Positions 28,396 through 43,365 of a stretch of DNA of 64,000 nucleotides are shown here, piece by piece (the stretch's first letter is position 1; each line of letters opens with the position of its first letter). Position numbers and translations under genes: made by a program. The stretch comes from Borrelia sp. A-FGy1 (lineage in GTDB: Bacteria > Spirochaetota > Spirochaetia > Borreliales > Borreliaceae). The stretch covers positions 401,582 to 465,581 of the forward strand of contig NZ_CP043682.1 of NCBI RefSeq assembly GCF_014084025.1. The letters run 5' to 3'. Below the pieces are notes generated by a model. The model saw nothing but the letters and a program-made list of their open reading frames with translations, did no database searches and was not told the DNA's origin.

Positions 28396-28821
28396 TCACA
28401 GTTTACCCCCCCCCAAGTTCCATAATTCCTTAGATAAAACAAGCAACATAAAATAATCAAATCTTACCAGTTCATGAAGAAATGTTAATCTAACTTCATA
28501 TTTAGTTGCTATAAATTTATTAAAGTTTTATACTTCCCACCCACTTCTCTTTTATTACAAATCAATGCACTAAATTTAGATTTAAGCACTGCGATATATT
28601 TCCTTCTTCCTTTTAAAAGTAAAATCAATTTTAATCCTGTTTTCCTTATGAATTTATATACATAAATTAAAGTTGAAATGAGCTTATGGGAATGAAAAAT
28701 ATTCAAAAAATACTGAATTTCATTCTGAAATAGCAACGAGAAAGGTGACTTATAATTTGAGTCTTATTTTATACTTGGGGGAAAATGTAATGAAAATATT
28801 ACTAAAATCATAGTAATTCAT
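28396..28821 (-). pseudogene. decayed outer-membrane-protein-like gene at the dipA position
   Basis: One minus-strand frame of 142 codons reads like a membrane-barrel protein but is broken by stops. Pieces in order are NYYDFSNIFITFSPKYKIRL, VTFLVAISE, HKENRIKIDFTFKRKKEIYR and KFIATKYEVRLTFLHELVRF, ending WNLGGGKL. The alternating hydrophobic pattern suggests beta strands. By position this is where Lyme Borrelia have dipA, whose relapsing-fever homologue is called Oms38. I infer a dead relative, but I cannot verify homology from the sequence alone. Confidence 0.45.
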
Positions 28822-28936
28822 TATAACCCATGAAAAAAATATTGATTTACAACAAACCTTATACTAATAGTAACCTATAAAATGATTTTATTCATTAATA
28901 TAATAGAATTTTATATGAAGGGGAATATAATAGGTA

Positions 28937-29101
28937 ATGCCAAAAATGAAAATAATATTAGATAAAGAACAAGTCATTGATTTCTTTTATAACAACATTT
29001 ATTCTGTTACAAAACTTGAAATTCAAATCTCATTTAAGCCTAGATACGCAATTCAAATTGTCAACAAAACTATTTATAGTGAATATAAAATAGGAATCTA
29101 A
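28937..29101 (+). CDS. small hypothetical protein, 54 residues
   Basis: A short frame opens at ATG 28937 and reads MPKMKIILDKEQVIDFFYNN, ending YSEYKIGI. A second ATG at 28946 is better spaced from the nearest AGG and may be the true start. The amino-acid mix looks coding, with a helix and then strand-like IQISFKPRYAIQIV. A TATAAT-like element lies about 30 bases upstream. It converges with rrp1. It may be a genuine small protein or a surviving piece of a larger dead gene. Confidence 0.45.
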   Translation: MPKMKIILDKEQVIDFFYNNIYSVTKLEIQISFKPRYAIQIVNKTIYSEYKIGI

Positions 29102-29166
29102 TATTTTCCCTCCAAAAATTATTACAAACAATCTATATATGAACTAAGATTTTATCGGGTCTATTT

Positions 29167-30096
29167 TCAATATTTAAACTGATTCCTGCCAGATACCTTA
29201 GCTTCATATAACTTATCATCAGCAAGCTTAATAATATTAGTAAAATTACTATCATTAGGAATTTGCTCAGCAAGTCCAATTGAAACTGTCACAAAATTAG
29301 AAACATTGTTATATTCATGAACTATTTCCAAATTTCTAATTTCCTCTATTATTAAACTAACGATGTTAATCATTTCTTCTAAACTCCTATTAACAGAAAA
29401 TAAAATAAATTCTTCTCCACCATAACGAGCAACATCTATCTTATATCTCACAGCAATTTTATTCAAACTCTTTGCAATAAACTTAAGACATTCATCGCCA
29501 TTGGTATGTCCGTAATTATCATTATATTTTTTAAAATAATCAATATCCAACATTCCCACAATGACGCGTTCTTTATATTCCAAAGCTTTCATCCAAGACT
29601 TAGCAAATTTATCTGTAAAAAATCTTCTATTAGGAATTTGAGTCAACCCATCAATTCTTGCAAGGTTTTTAAAATAATCTCTAAGTCTTTTAAGCTCAAG
29701 ATGAGTTTTAATTCTTGCATCAATAATTCTTGCATTAAAAGGCTTTAAGATATAATCTACCCCACCAACATTAAATCCTTCAAGCTGAGCATTTGTAGAA
29801 TCCCTTGAACTAATAAAAATTATAGGAGTATCTCTTGTTTCAGGATCACCCTTAAGCCTCTTACAAACTTCATAACCACTAATATCTGGAAGCAATACAT
29901 CAAGAAGAATAAGATCAGGACTGTCAATCTTAACCTGTTTCAAAGCATCAAGCCCATTTATTGCAACTCTGATTTCATATTCATCTTGCAATATGTTTAT
30001 TAGTAAATCTAAGTTTGTAGGAGTATCATCTACAAGAAGTAATTTTTGAACATCAATTCTATTTTCTTCAAAATCATCCAGTACTATCCCTTCCAT
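29167..30096 (-). CDS. rrp1: response regulator with diguanylate cyclase domain, Rrp1
   Basis: Rrp1 makes cyclic di-GMP when phosphorylated by its partner Hpk1. The 309-residue protein has a receiver domain with acidic pair Asp23/Asp24, phospho-acceptor Asp66 in LILLDVLLPD and Lys118 in ILKPF. A GGDEF domain follows, with active-site GGEEF at residues 226-230. The inhibitory RxxD site is absent: the matching residues read RYKI. It directly follows hpk1, with overlapping stop and start. In B. burgdorferi this is the only diguanylate cyclase and is needed in the tick. Confidence 0.96.
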   Translation of the reverse strand: MEGIVLDDFEENRIDVQKLLLVDDTPTNLDLLINILQDEYEIRVAINGLDALKQVKIDSPDLILLDVLLPDISGYEVCKRLKGDPETRDTPIIFISSRDSTNAQLEGFNVGGVDYILKPFNARIIDARIKTHLELKRLRDYFKNLARIDGLTQIPNRRFFTDKFAKSWMKALEYKERVIVGMLDIDYFKKYNDNYGHTNGDECLKFIAKSLNKIAVRYKIDVARYGGEEFILFSVNRSLEEMINIVSLIIEEIRNLEIVHEYNNVSNFVTVSIGLAEQIPNDSNFTNIIKLADDKLYEAKVSGRNQFKY

Positions 30097-33000
30097 TATG
30101 TCTTCTCTATTTTACTATTTCCAATCATATCTTGAACAATATTATAACTATTTTCAAACTTATATAATCTTAAATTTTTAAGAAGAGAATCAAACAATAC
30201 CTTTTTTTTATCTTCTAAATTATATTTTTTAAGAATTTCAAGTATTTCTTTATATTCTTTTGGATTTCTATTCTCTATTCCATGTAAAAGCTTTTGCATA
30301 AGATCCAAAAACTCATCATTATTTTTAAAGTTTAATTTTTCCTGGCTTACATTATCAACAACATTTAAAATGTATTTTTTTATATTTTCAATAAGTAAAA
30401 GCAAATCTTTACGTGTTTCATAGTAAAATATCTTTATTTCATGAATTGCTCTTTTACTCATCTCAATCTCTCTAAACTTCTCAAATAAGCTACTACGCAT
30501 ATTACCAAGGGCTCCTGAAATTGAATGTGCAATACTTTTTACCAATTCCAAATCCCCTGCATTAAAAGCCTTATCTAATTCATAAATAAAAACATAAATA
30601 ACTTCAACAAGTCCCCTGCATAGTTCACTATATTCATCATATGAGATATCAAGCTCTACCAAAGCTTTACTAATATCCAAATGAGGTAAATCTGGATATT
30701 TAATTAAATTAATATCTTCTTTATTATTAGTTTCTTCAAACTTAATTTGTAAATACTTTGATAATAAATTCTTTATTCCCCTAATGTTTATTGGTTTTAC
30801 AATATAATCATTCATCCCATGCTCAAAACATTTATCTTTATATTCTCCTAACGCATGTGCTGTTACAGCTATTAAAACACATGGAATTAAGTTATTCTGA
30901 CTCTCATATCTACGTATCTCTTTAGTCACTGAAAATCCATCGCAAACTGGCATTCTTATATCAATAAAAGCTATGTCATAGCTACAATTTTTCAAAGATT
31001 TAATAGCACTGACTCCATCTTCCACAATATCAATAGAATTTTCTCTGACTCCTACAGCGACTAAAATATTTTTTAAAACTTTCTGATTAATTTCATTATC
31101 TTCAGCTATTAAAATACGTACATTATCTTTTATTTCAAGAACACTAAAATCATTTAATAATGGCTCATCTATATTTGAATCATTATTAATCCAACTAGAA
31201 TAAAAATCCCATCTTCTAAAAGGTTTTTGAATATACTCATATTCAAATTTAATCATCTCATTATTTGATAAATAAGGAAGTACAAAAACTACTCTTGTAC
31301 TGAAATTTAAACTTTTTATTTTGTTAGCAACATTAATGCTTTCTTGTACACAAGTACTATTTACATTTATAAAAACAAAATCATAATAAGGATTTTTATA
31401 AAAAATCTCATACGCATCATCATAAGAACAAGAGTAGTGGATGTTATCTCTATAATTAAAGATCTCACTTATTTCATTTAAAATCTTAACAGACTTTTTA
31501 CTTAAAACTAAGCTTAAAATCTTTTTATCCCTTACAAGTTTAAATTCATTTAAATCTTTATTACAGTTGCTAATCTTTTTACCTAAAACAAAAGGTAACA
31601 TAAATGAAAAAGTTGTTCCTATACCTATTTCACTCTCAACTGAAATACCAGGTCCGCCCATTAAACTAACAAGTTTTCTTGATATAGCAAGACCAAGACC
31701 AGTGCCTCCGTGTATTCTTGCATCAGAGTTATCCTCTTGTTTAAATAATTCAAATACTTCAGGTATGCTATGTTGTTTAATTCCCTTCCCAGTATCAATT
31801 ACTTTAAACTCAATAGTAAGTATTTTATTCCCATTATTATCCTCTGTATTACATATCTTTTCATAATTTAAAACTATAATTCCATCATCAGTAAATTTAA
31901 AAGAATTTCCTATTAAATTAATAAGCACTTGTTTTAATCTAGAAATATCACCTATTAAGTAATTTTCTAAGTTCGATTTCGAATAAAAAATTAAATCAAG
32001 ATTCTGCTTTGCACTCTGAGGCTGAAAACTCTTTACAACATCTTCAATTTCACGCTCTAAATCTATATCATTATTTTCAATGTATATTTCATTCATATCT
32101 ATTTTAGAGATGTATAATATATCATCAATTAAAGATAGCAATGATTTAGAAGAATAATTTATAATTTGAACATATTCTCTTTGAGAACTCAAAAGATCAG
32201 TACGTTCCAAGAGTTCATTAGCTGCTACTATTCCATTGATAGGAGTACGAATATCATGACTCATGCTTGCAACAAAAATAGTCTTAGCATTAATAGCATT
32301 CTCAATAACTCTTTTCTCACTCATTGCAGAAAAATACATCTTTTTTCTAAAATCTACTTCCTGCCCCAAATTAAACAAGGAAACTAAAAAAACAGTTAAA
32401 ATAAAAATACCAATGATTACTGATGTCGTAAAAGATTTTCTAAATCCTATATCCCTAGATCTCTTATAAACATTAGATGCCCAATCATCAAAATACAGTC
32501 TATTACTAACATTTGCACGATATAAACTTTTTTGTATGATTCCCCTTAAAATATAATCTTGGTTATATACTGCAACATTCAAATCAAATTTTAAATTTAT
32601 ATGAGTAGGAAGTTTTTTAACATCTCTGATGTTTAAATCCTCAAAATTAACAGTAGCAGTATACTCATCACTAATAATCCCATTTACTTTACCACTGTAA
32701 AGAAGATCTAAAGCCTCCTTAAAATTATCCACCTGAACTAATTGCACTCCTGACTTGGCTTCTATTTCCTTTGTATACAAAAATTTAAGTATTGCACATC
32801 GTTCAGAAAAATTAAAAGGATATATTTTAATCTTATTCGAAAAAACATAAAGTGGAATTCCTGAACTTGCCTTAATGTTGAAAACATAGTCTATATTTTC
32901 ATTTTCTAAATTAGTAGCTAAAACATTTACTTTTCCTAACTTAACCAAATTCTCAATATTATCTTCTTTTCTTACCTCGATTATATTGAATTTTAAATTT

Positions 33001-34562
33001 GTCAACCTTTGTATTTTATTAATTAATTCTTCATTTACTCCTCTATAACCATTAGAATCAAAATAATCAATAGGATACCAATCTTTTACAGCAAGATTTA
33101 ATTTCTCATTATTCAGTAACCAAATTTTTTCCTCAATATTAAAGTCATTCTTACCTACATAGCCATATCCATTACTTTGATAATCCTTAATTTCATCTTG
33201 ATCAAGCCAATTATTATCTATTTGTAATAAAGTATCAAAGAAAAAATTTTCTATTAATGCATTAAGAACATACGCAAACAATTTAAATCTTTTATTATTG
33301 GTTGCAAATACCAAAGATCTTTTCTGATTAAAATTTGAATCTTCAGATTTTAATACATGGTTATATCCATGCACTTTTGATAAATATCTTGTAGTTATTG
33401 AATTCTCTATAAATCCATACGACTTATTTACTATATCTGCAAAATTATTTACTATATCCGTATTTTTATCTAGAATAAAATTATCAAAATTAAAATCAAT
33501 AATCTGTGAATTTATTATTCTTTTACTATTTTTAGCATTAGTAAAATAAAGCTTAAAATTAAGTGAGTATATTGGAATAGTTTCTTTATAATTTCTAGAA
33601 TTTAAGCTCTCGTTTTCTTTAATAATGCCACCCCAGATAGAAACATTCTTATCATCTATGCTTTTTTTAATACTCTCTTTTGGGAATCCTACAAAATTTA
33701 CTATAAATCCATACTCCCTAGATAGAGTATGCCACAAATCAACTAAAATGCCTGAAGGCTGACCACTAGAATCAATAAAACTTAAAGGAGGATAATCATC
33801 ATATATTCCAATATCAAGATTATACAAAATATCAAATTCCTTAAAAGATTTATATTCTTCTACAGAAAGTGACTTCATATAATTCAAAAGATCAACGTTT
33901 AAAGATTTTAAATTAATATTAGCTTTTTTACTAACAGCAAGTCTTATACTAAAACTATAAAAATAGTCATCATTAAAAACTTTAATAAAATATGGAAACA
34001 AAGTATTATACCATACACAAGGCAATGACTTACAACTTCCATATACTAAATCAATCTTATTATCTCTCAGCCCTAATAGCAATTCTTCAGTGTCTTTAAA
34101 TAAAAGCACATTATCAATACGACCATGAAGCTTTAAAATATCTTCATATATTGTGTTTTTTACAACACCTATTCGTAGATTTTTTAGAGAATAAAAATTA
34201 GACTTATTATTATTCTCCTTTTTATCATAAATCAAAGCAGCAACACACTTTCCAATTTCATTTTTAAAATAAAAAAAATCATTTAAATTTGAATTGTAGG
34301 TCAATCCTAAATAAATTACATCATCTTCAATCTTATTTTCATCAATATAATTAATAGTCTCTATGCTAATATCATAATTATGATCCTGAGCCCATTTAGA
34401 AAGAATAGGAAAAATAACACCAACAGTATTACCCTCTTTATTTTTATAATAAAGAGGGTAATATTGATCAACAAGCTTAAACTTTATAACTTGATTGGCA
34501 AATAAATTAATAGTTAAAAAAAAAACAAAAAAAATAATATTAAAAATATTCATATTTACCAT
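30096..34562 (-). CDS. hpk1: hybrid sensor histidine kinase, Hpk1
   Basis: This 1488-residue membrane kinase starts with a signal peptide (MNIFNIIFFVFFLTINLFAN). Extracytoplasmic solute-binding-type sensor modules follow: KFKLVDQYYPLYYKNKEG, LDIGIYDDYPPLSFIDSSG and LNLAVKDWYPIDYFDSNGY each open a unit, so there appear to be three. A membrane helix lies near residues 707-730. Then come HisKA with His769 (SMSHDIRTPING), HATPase (NLIGNSFKFTDDG), a poorly conserved receiver (about 1010-1110), a full receiver with Asp1201 (FIDIRMPV) and an HPt domain with His1346 (AHSISGALG). It passes phosphate to Rrp1. The ATG at 34553 is an alternative start. Confidence 0.95.
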   Translation of the reverse strand: MVNMNIFNIIFFVFFLTINLFANQVIKFKLVDQYYPLYYKNKEGNTVGVIFPILSKWAQDHNYDISIETINYIDENKIEDDVIYLGLTYNSNLNDFFYFKNEIGKCVAALIYDKKENNNKSNFYSLKNLRIGVVKNTIYEDILKLHGRIDNVLLFKDTEELLLGLRDNKIDLVYGSCKSLPCVWYNTLFPYFIKVFNDDYFYSFSIRLAVSKKANINLKSLNVDLLNYMKSLSVEEYKSFKEFDILYNLDIGIYDDYPPLSFIDSSGQPSGILVDLWHTLSREYGFIVNFVGFPKESIKKSIDDKNVSIWGGIIKENESLNSRNYKETIPIYSLNFKLYFTNAKNSKRIINSQIIDFNFDNFILDKNTDIVNNFADIVNKSYGFIENSITTRYLSKVHGYNHVLKSEDSNFNQKRSLVFATNNKRFKLFAYVLNALIENFFFDTLLQIDNNWLDQDEIKDYQSNGYGYVGKNDFNIEEKIWLLNNEKLNLAVKDWYPIDYFDSNGYRGVNEELINKIQRLTNLKFNIIEVRKEDNIENLVKLGKVNVLATNLENENIDYVFNIKASSGIPLYVFSNKIKIYPFNFSERCAILKFLYTKEIEAKSGVQLVQVDNFKEALDLLYSGKVNGIISDEYTATVNFEDLNIRDVKKLPTHINLKFDLNVAVYNQDYILRGIIQKSLYRANVSNRLYFDDWASNVYKRSRDIGFRKSFTTSVIIGIFILTVFLVSLFNLGQEVDFRKKMYFSAMSEKRVIENAINAKTIFVASMSHDIRTPINGIVAANELLERTDLLSSQREYVQIINYSSKSLLSLIDDILYISKIDMNEIYIENNDIDLEREIEDVVKSFQPQSAKQNLDLIFYSKSNLENYLIGDISRLKQVLINLIGNSFKFTDDGIIVLNYEKICNTEDNNGNKILTIEFKVIDTGKGIKQHSIPEVFELFKQEDNSDARIHGGTGLGLAISRKLVSLMGGPGISVESEIGIGTTFSFMLPFVLGKKISNCNKDLNEFKLVRDKKILSLVLSKKSVKILNEISEIFNYRDNIHYSCSYDDAYEIFYKNPYYDFVFINVNSTCVQESINVANKIKSLNFSTRVVFVLPYLSNNEMIKFEYEYIQKPFRRWDFYSSWINNDSNIDEPLLNDFSVLEIKDNVRILIAEDNEINQKVLKNILVAVGVRENSIDIVEDGVSAIKSLKNCSYDIAFIDIRMPVCDGFSVTKEIRRYESQNNLIPCVLIAVTAHALGEYKDKCFEHGMNDYIVKPINIRGIKNLLSKYLQIKFEETNNKEDINLIKYPDLPHLDISKALVELDISYDEYSELCRGLVEVIYVFIYELDKAFNAGDLELVKSIAHSISGALGNMRSSLFEKFREIEMSKRAIHEIKIFYYETRKDLLLLIENIKKYILNVVDNVSQEKLNFKNNDEFLDLMQKLLHGIENRNPKEYKEILEILKKYNLEDKKKVLFDSLLKNLRLYKFENSYNIVQDMIGNSKIEKT

Positions 34563-34597
34563 ATACTTTTCAACATATATATCTCTAAAAATAAAAA

Positions 34598-34710
34598 CCC
34601 TGGCAATAACCTACTCTCCCGCGAACTCGCAGTACCATCAGCGAATAAGAGCTTAACTTCTGTGTTCGGAATGATAACAGGTGTTTCCTCTTTTCTTTAA
34701 CCACCAGGGT
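34598..34710 (-). rRNA. rrf: 5S ribosomal RNA
   Basis: The minus strand reads a complete 5S of about 113 bases. It is bounded by the terminal helix ACCCTGGTGG at the 5' end and CCAGGG at the 3' end. Internal segments such as CCGAACACAGAAGTTAAG are diagnostic. It lies about 27 bases after the 23S 3' end. The 3' helix is followed by TTTTTATTTTT on the minus strand, which should stop transcription before hpk1. Confidence 0.95.
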
Positions 34711-34737
34711 ATTTATAAGGAAGACAAAAATATGGCC

Positions 34738-37670
<2,933 letters not shown>

Positions 37671-37725
37671 ATTTTTATCTTCCGTCTCTAACTTGCCAAT
37701 CTCAATCATTTATACAATATAAGAT

Positions 37726-37754
37726 AATATATACTTTTACTTTTTCCATGTCAA
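37726..37754 (-). promoter_or_regulatory. 23S-5S rRNA promoter
   Basis: On the minus strand there is a consensus -35 box TTGACA, a 17-base spacer and a TATATT -10 box. It points toward the 23S gene, with a leader of about 55 bases. It is the best sigma-70 match in this intergenic area, so 23S-5S is a transcription unit separate from 16S. Confidence 0.75.
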
Positions 37755-38393
37755 TACCCTTAAAATATTTTTTATTAATAATTACTTTAAATAAAATTGC
37801 CTATTCTAAATTTATAAAACAAAAATCCTAATAATAACTTATTAAATGACACAATTAATTTAAAAAGGTTTATATGAATAAAAAAATAATGAATATAACA
37901 TTATACTCATTTATTCCATGTTGGATCTCAACTTCAAAAGATATTTACTAAAACCAAAAGTTGATGAAATCATATCATTAAAACAATTTACTCACAAATA
38001 AATACAAATGAAAAAGAAACTACTAATTTAAAATATCTTAAGATTAAATCAAAGAGCTAATACATTGGTTTGTTATCACAAAAAAATAATTAAAGGACAA
38101 TATTAAATCTGCAAACACAATGAAAGCGGAAGATAAAAATTCACGGAAGATGGATTAAAAAATAAAATATAAAACTATAATAAAAATCTATTTATTAAAG
38201 ATGAGACTTCTCGCAAACATAAATTATATTAAAAAGTTTCATTTCTTTATACTAATGACTACCCCTATTCTTTATATAGTAAAAATGAATTATAAAAATT
38301 TTTATAATAAACACATAACAAAATCAAAATATTAAATAAATATTAGTTATTCCACTTTAAACATCTAAAGTAATACAACTTGAATTAAAAAGA
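37755..38393. other. gene-less stretch upstream of the 23S promoter
   Basis: No intact gene is visible in about 640 bases of AT-rich DNA. One plus-strand frame near 38120-38290 has coding-like residues (KFTEDGLKNKI, NLFIKDETSRKHKLY, VSFLYTNDYPYSLYSKNEL) separated by stops, which may be a relic of a dead gene. The end of the convergent-side HAD gene begins at 38394. Confidence 0.5.
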
Positions 38394-39236
38394 TTAACTA
38401 AAATCAATATCAAGATTAAAAAAATCAATTAAAAATTTAGCAACTCCATCTTCATCGTTACTAAACTTTGTAACCTCATTATTTGGTAAATTATCCCTCA
38501 CAAAATCATTTGCATTCTTCATCACAATGCCCTTGCCAACATTTTTTAGCATTTCATAATCATTGCCATTATCTCCAAATGCTAAAATATTTCCAATATT
38601 AACACATTCAAATAAAGCAATGCTTTTAACAGCATTATACTTACTAGCATTAATATTTGTAATTTCTAAGAGATCTCTAGCAGAGTAAAATACGCTTATG
38701 TCTTTGAAATTCTTCTCTATTATTGTATTTTCAAAATTCTTAAGAGTAACAATATTTTTAGAAAAATAAACTATCTTAGAGAAAGAATCTACTCGAAGAG
38801 AAAATAAATCAGTAATAACAGGCTTTATTCCTAAATGACTAATAAAATAATTCATAATTGGACTCCTAATCTCTCTATCAGAATACCAATCGCTTAAAGT
38901 ATATAAATTAATATCAATTTCCCCTCTCTCAAGTTTAAGAATTTCTCTTACTAGGTCATATTCCATTTTATATCTCAAGATTAGATTACTCCGCAAAAAA
39001 ACTTCGGCTCCATTAGTTGTTATCATATAACCCTTTTCAATATCAATATCTTTAAGTTGACCCAGAACATCCTTAATTTCATTTAATCTCCTACCAGTAG
39101 CTATGATTATATGAAAATCATTACTTAACTTTAAAAGAACTTTAAGAGTTAATGGTGTAATCTTATGTTCATTATTAAGTAAAGTTCCATCAAGATCAAA
39201 AACTAGCATCTTATATTTTTCATAATTAGAATTCAT
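38394..39236 (-). CDS. HAD-superfamily (Cof-type) phosphatase
   Basis: The 280-residue enzyme has HAD motif I at LVFDLDGTLLNNEHKITP, motif II at IIIATGRRLNEI, and motifs III-IV at FGDNGNDYEML. The cap domain between them is Cof type, which in relatives dephosphorylates sugar phosphates, pyridoxal phosphate or flavin nucleotides. The substrate here is unknown. It is divergent from hpt with 133 bases between them. Confidence 0.9.
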   Translation of the reverse strand: MNSNYEKYKMLVFDLDGTLLNNEHKITPLTLKVLLKLSNDFHIIIATGRRLNEIKDVLGQLKDIDIEKGYMITTNGAEVFLRSNLILRYKMEYDLVREILKLERGEIDINLYTLSDWYSDREIRSPIMNYFISHLGIKPVITDLFSLRVDSFSKIVYFSKNIVTLKNFENTIIEKNFKDISVFYSARDLLEITNINASKYNAVKSIALFECVNIGNILAFGDNGNDYEMLKNVGKGIVMKNANDFVRDNLPNNEVTKFSNDEDGVAKFLIDFFNLDIDFS

Positions 39237-39299
39237 GTATAAATCTCTTTCTTAGATAAAGAATATCATACTTTTATTGGATATTAACTATATTTTAAC

Positions 39300-39328
39300 T
39301 TGAATTAAACTTATAAAAAAAATACAAT
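39300..39328 (+). promoter_or_regulatory. putative promoter of hpt-purA-purB
   Basis: A TTGAAT -35 box and TACAAT -10 box are separated by exactly 17 bases, 42 bases before the hpt start. No purine-riboswitch-like secondary structure is obvious in the short leader. The cassette therefore appears to be driven by its own sigma-70 promoter. Confidence 0.5.
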
Positions 39329-39369
39329 TATTATTAAACACTACAAATAGAGAGTCAAATGCAATCTTA

Positions 39370-39894
39370 ATGAATGATCAAATTTCAACTTTATACTCAG
39401 AAGAAAAAATAAAAAATAAAATTAAAGAGCTGGCACAAGAGATTAAGGATCATTACAAAGATAAAAATAACGTAGTTTTTATATCTCTTCTTAAAGGCTC
39501 ATTCATATTTTTTGCAGACATCATAAGAGAAATTGGACTCAATGCAAAAATAGATTTTCTTCAAGCTTCAAGTTATGGGAATAAGGCCAATTCTTCATTA
39601 AAAGTAATCATAAAAAAAGACATTGATATTAGTATAGAAAACTGCTATGTAATACTCTTTGACGATATTATAGACACTGGATTAACATATAGAAAAATTA
39701 TTGAACATTTAAAAACAAAAAATCCCAAAGAGATTAAAACATGTGTTCTTTTCAATAAATCATCAAGAAGATTAACGAAACTAAAAATAGACTATGTGGG
39801 GTTTGAAATCGATAATCATTTTATAGTCGGATATGGTATCGATTTTAATGAAAAACACAGAACTCTAAAAGAAGTAGCAAAAATAAATAAATAG
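39370..39894 (+). CDS. hpt: hypoxanthine(-guanine) phosphoribosyltransferase
   Basis: Hpt joins hypoxanthine or guanine to PRPP, giving IMP or GMP. The 174-residue protein has the PRPP-binding motif VILFDDIIDTGLTYR, the flexible-loop segment LQASSYGNKANSS, and VGYGIDFNEKHRTL near the C-terminus. It is the first gene of the hpt-purA-purB cassette, known from relapsing-fever but not Lyme Borrelia. The ribosome-binding site is weak. It lets the organism salvage blood hypoxanthine. Confidence 0.96.
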   Translation: MNDQISTLYSEEKIKNKIKELAQEIKDHYKDKNNVVFISLLKGSFIFFADIIREIGLNAKIDFLQASSYGNKANSSLKVIIKKDIDISIENCYVILFDDIIDTGLTYRKIIEHLKTKNPKEIKTCVLFNKSSRRLTKLKIDYVGFEIDNHFIVGYGIDFNEKHRTLKEVAKINK

Positions 39895-42566
<2,672 letters not shown>

Positions 42567-42572
42567 ACAATA

Positions 42573-43139
42573 TTAATATTTAGATACATATCTATTCCCC
42601 TTTATATAAAATCTCCAAAGTTTATTAGCATATTCTTCACCTGCATAATCAATGTTTATTCTCTTTGAGCATACCACTTCAAAATCAAAAGTCAATTTAT
42701 TCATTAAAAAAAGGTCAGAATTACCAATAAGATCTACTTTATTAAATCTTAAATCTACATTTAAGTATCTAGTAAGCTTACCAGGCCCATTAGTAACCAT
42801 GAAATTCCCCTTAAGTAAAGGTAAAATAGGTTCAACAGCTCTTATTAAAACAGAATGAGGATTGTTTTCATCAGATGATACAACATTTAACATATAATAC
42901 ATGCCATAAATCATATAAATATAAGCATATCCTCCAATACTATACATAGCACTTGTACGATTAGTCTTTTTTCCTCTATATGCATGACAAGCTCTATCTA
43001 TTGTTCCCATATATGCCTCTGTTTCAACAATTTTTACAATAATTTCTTCTCCATTTATTTTTCTCACTAAAAAGTGACCAAGTAGAGACTTAGCTACAAC
43101 AACAGCATCACGTATAAAAAATTCTCTATTCATTGACAT
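42573..43139 (-). CDS. mag: 3-methyladenine DNA glycosylase (AAG family)
   Basis: This enzyme removes alkylated purines from DNA. The 188-residue protein has VAKSLLGHFLVRKINGEE, the catalytic-Glu motif IVETEAYMG, ACHAYRGKKTNRTSAMY and TNGPGKLTRYLNV, as in the animal-type alkyladenine glycosylases found in many bacteria. The first ATG (43137-43139) or the second Met two codons later could be the start. It lies between purB and tRNA-Ile. Confidence 0.95.
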   Translation of the reverse strand: MSMNREFFIRDAVVVAKSLLGHFLVRKINGEEIIVKIVETEAYMGTIDRACHAYRGKKTNRTSAMYSIGGYAYIYMIYGMYYMLNVVSSDENNPHSVLIRAVEPILPLLKGNFMVTNGPGKLTRYLNVDLRFNKVDLIGNSDLFLMNKLTFDFEVVCSKRINIDYAGEEYANKLWRFYIKGNRYVSKY

Positions 43140-43276
43140 AATTTTAAATCAAAACTAAATTAAAAATCATTAAAGTAAACAGTAAAAATAATTAGTAACT
43201 ACACACATATAAAAACAAAACTTATATTGACAAAGAAAATAAAGTTAAATAAAATCTTAAAAGATAAACTATCTTA

Positions 43277-43350
43277 GGGATCATAGCTCAGGTGGTTAGA
43301 GCGCAGGTCTGATAAACCTGAGGTCGGATGTTCAACTCATCCTGGTCCCA
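43277..43350 (+). tRNA. tRNA-Ile (GAT)
   Basis: A cloverleaf has acceptor stem GGGATCA/TGGTCCC and discriminator A. The anticodon stem-loop CAGGT-CTGATAA-ACCTG gives anticodon GAT. The T-arm is slightly irregular. It is on the strand opposite to the 16S, 23S and tRNA-Ala genes, so it has its own transcription unit, as in other Borrelia. Confidence 0.95.
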
Positions 43351-43365
43351 CTTTATTAATGCTAT

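Larger units (their letters stand above)
28153..28936. other. gene-less stretch downstream of adk
   Basis: No intact gene lies here. It contains the 16-bp inverted repeat (28207-28254), a run of nine C residues at 28406-28414 that is unusual in AT-rich DNA, and a decayed minus-strand coding sequence (28396-28821). In B. burgdorferi the outer-membrane porin gene dipA (BB0418) sits between adk and rrp1. A TATAAT-like element near 28905 precedes the small gene that follows. Confidence 0.65.

Noticed and set aside
28509-28736. 75-codon minus-strand frame
   Set aside because: It overlaps a different frame with more barrel-like segments. I treat both as parts of the decayed locus and not as a living gene.
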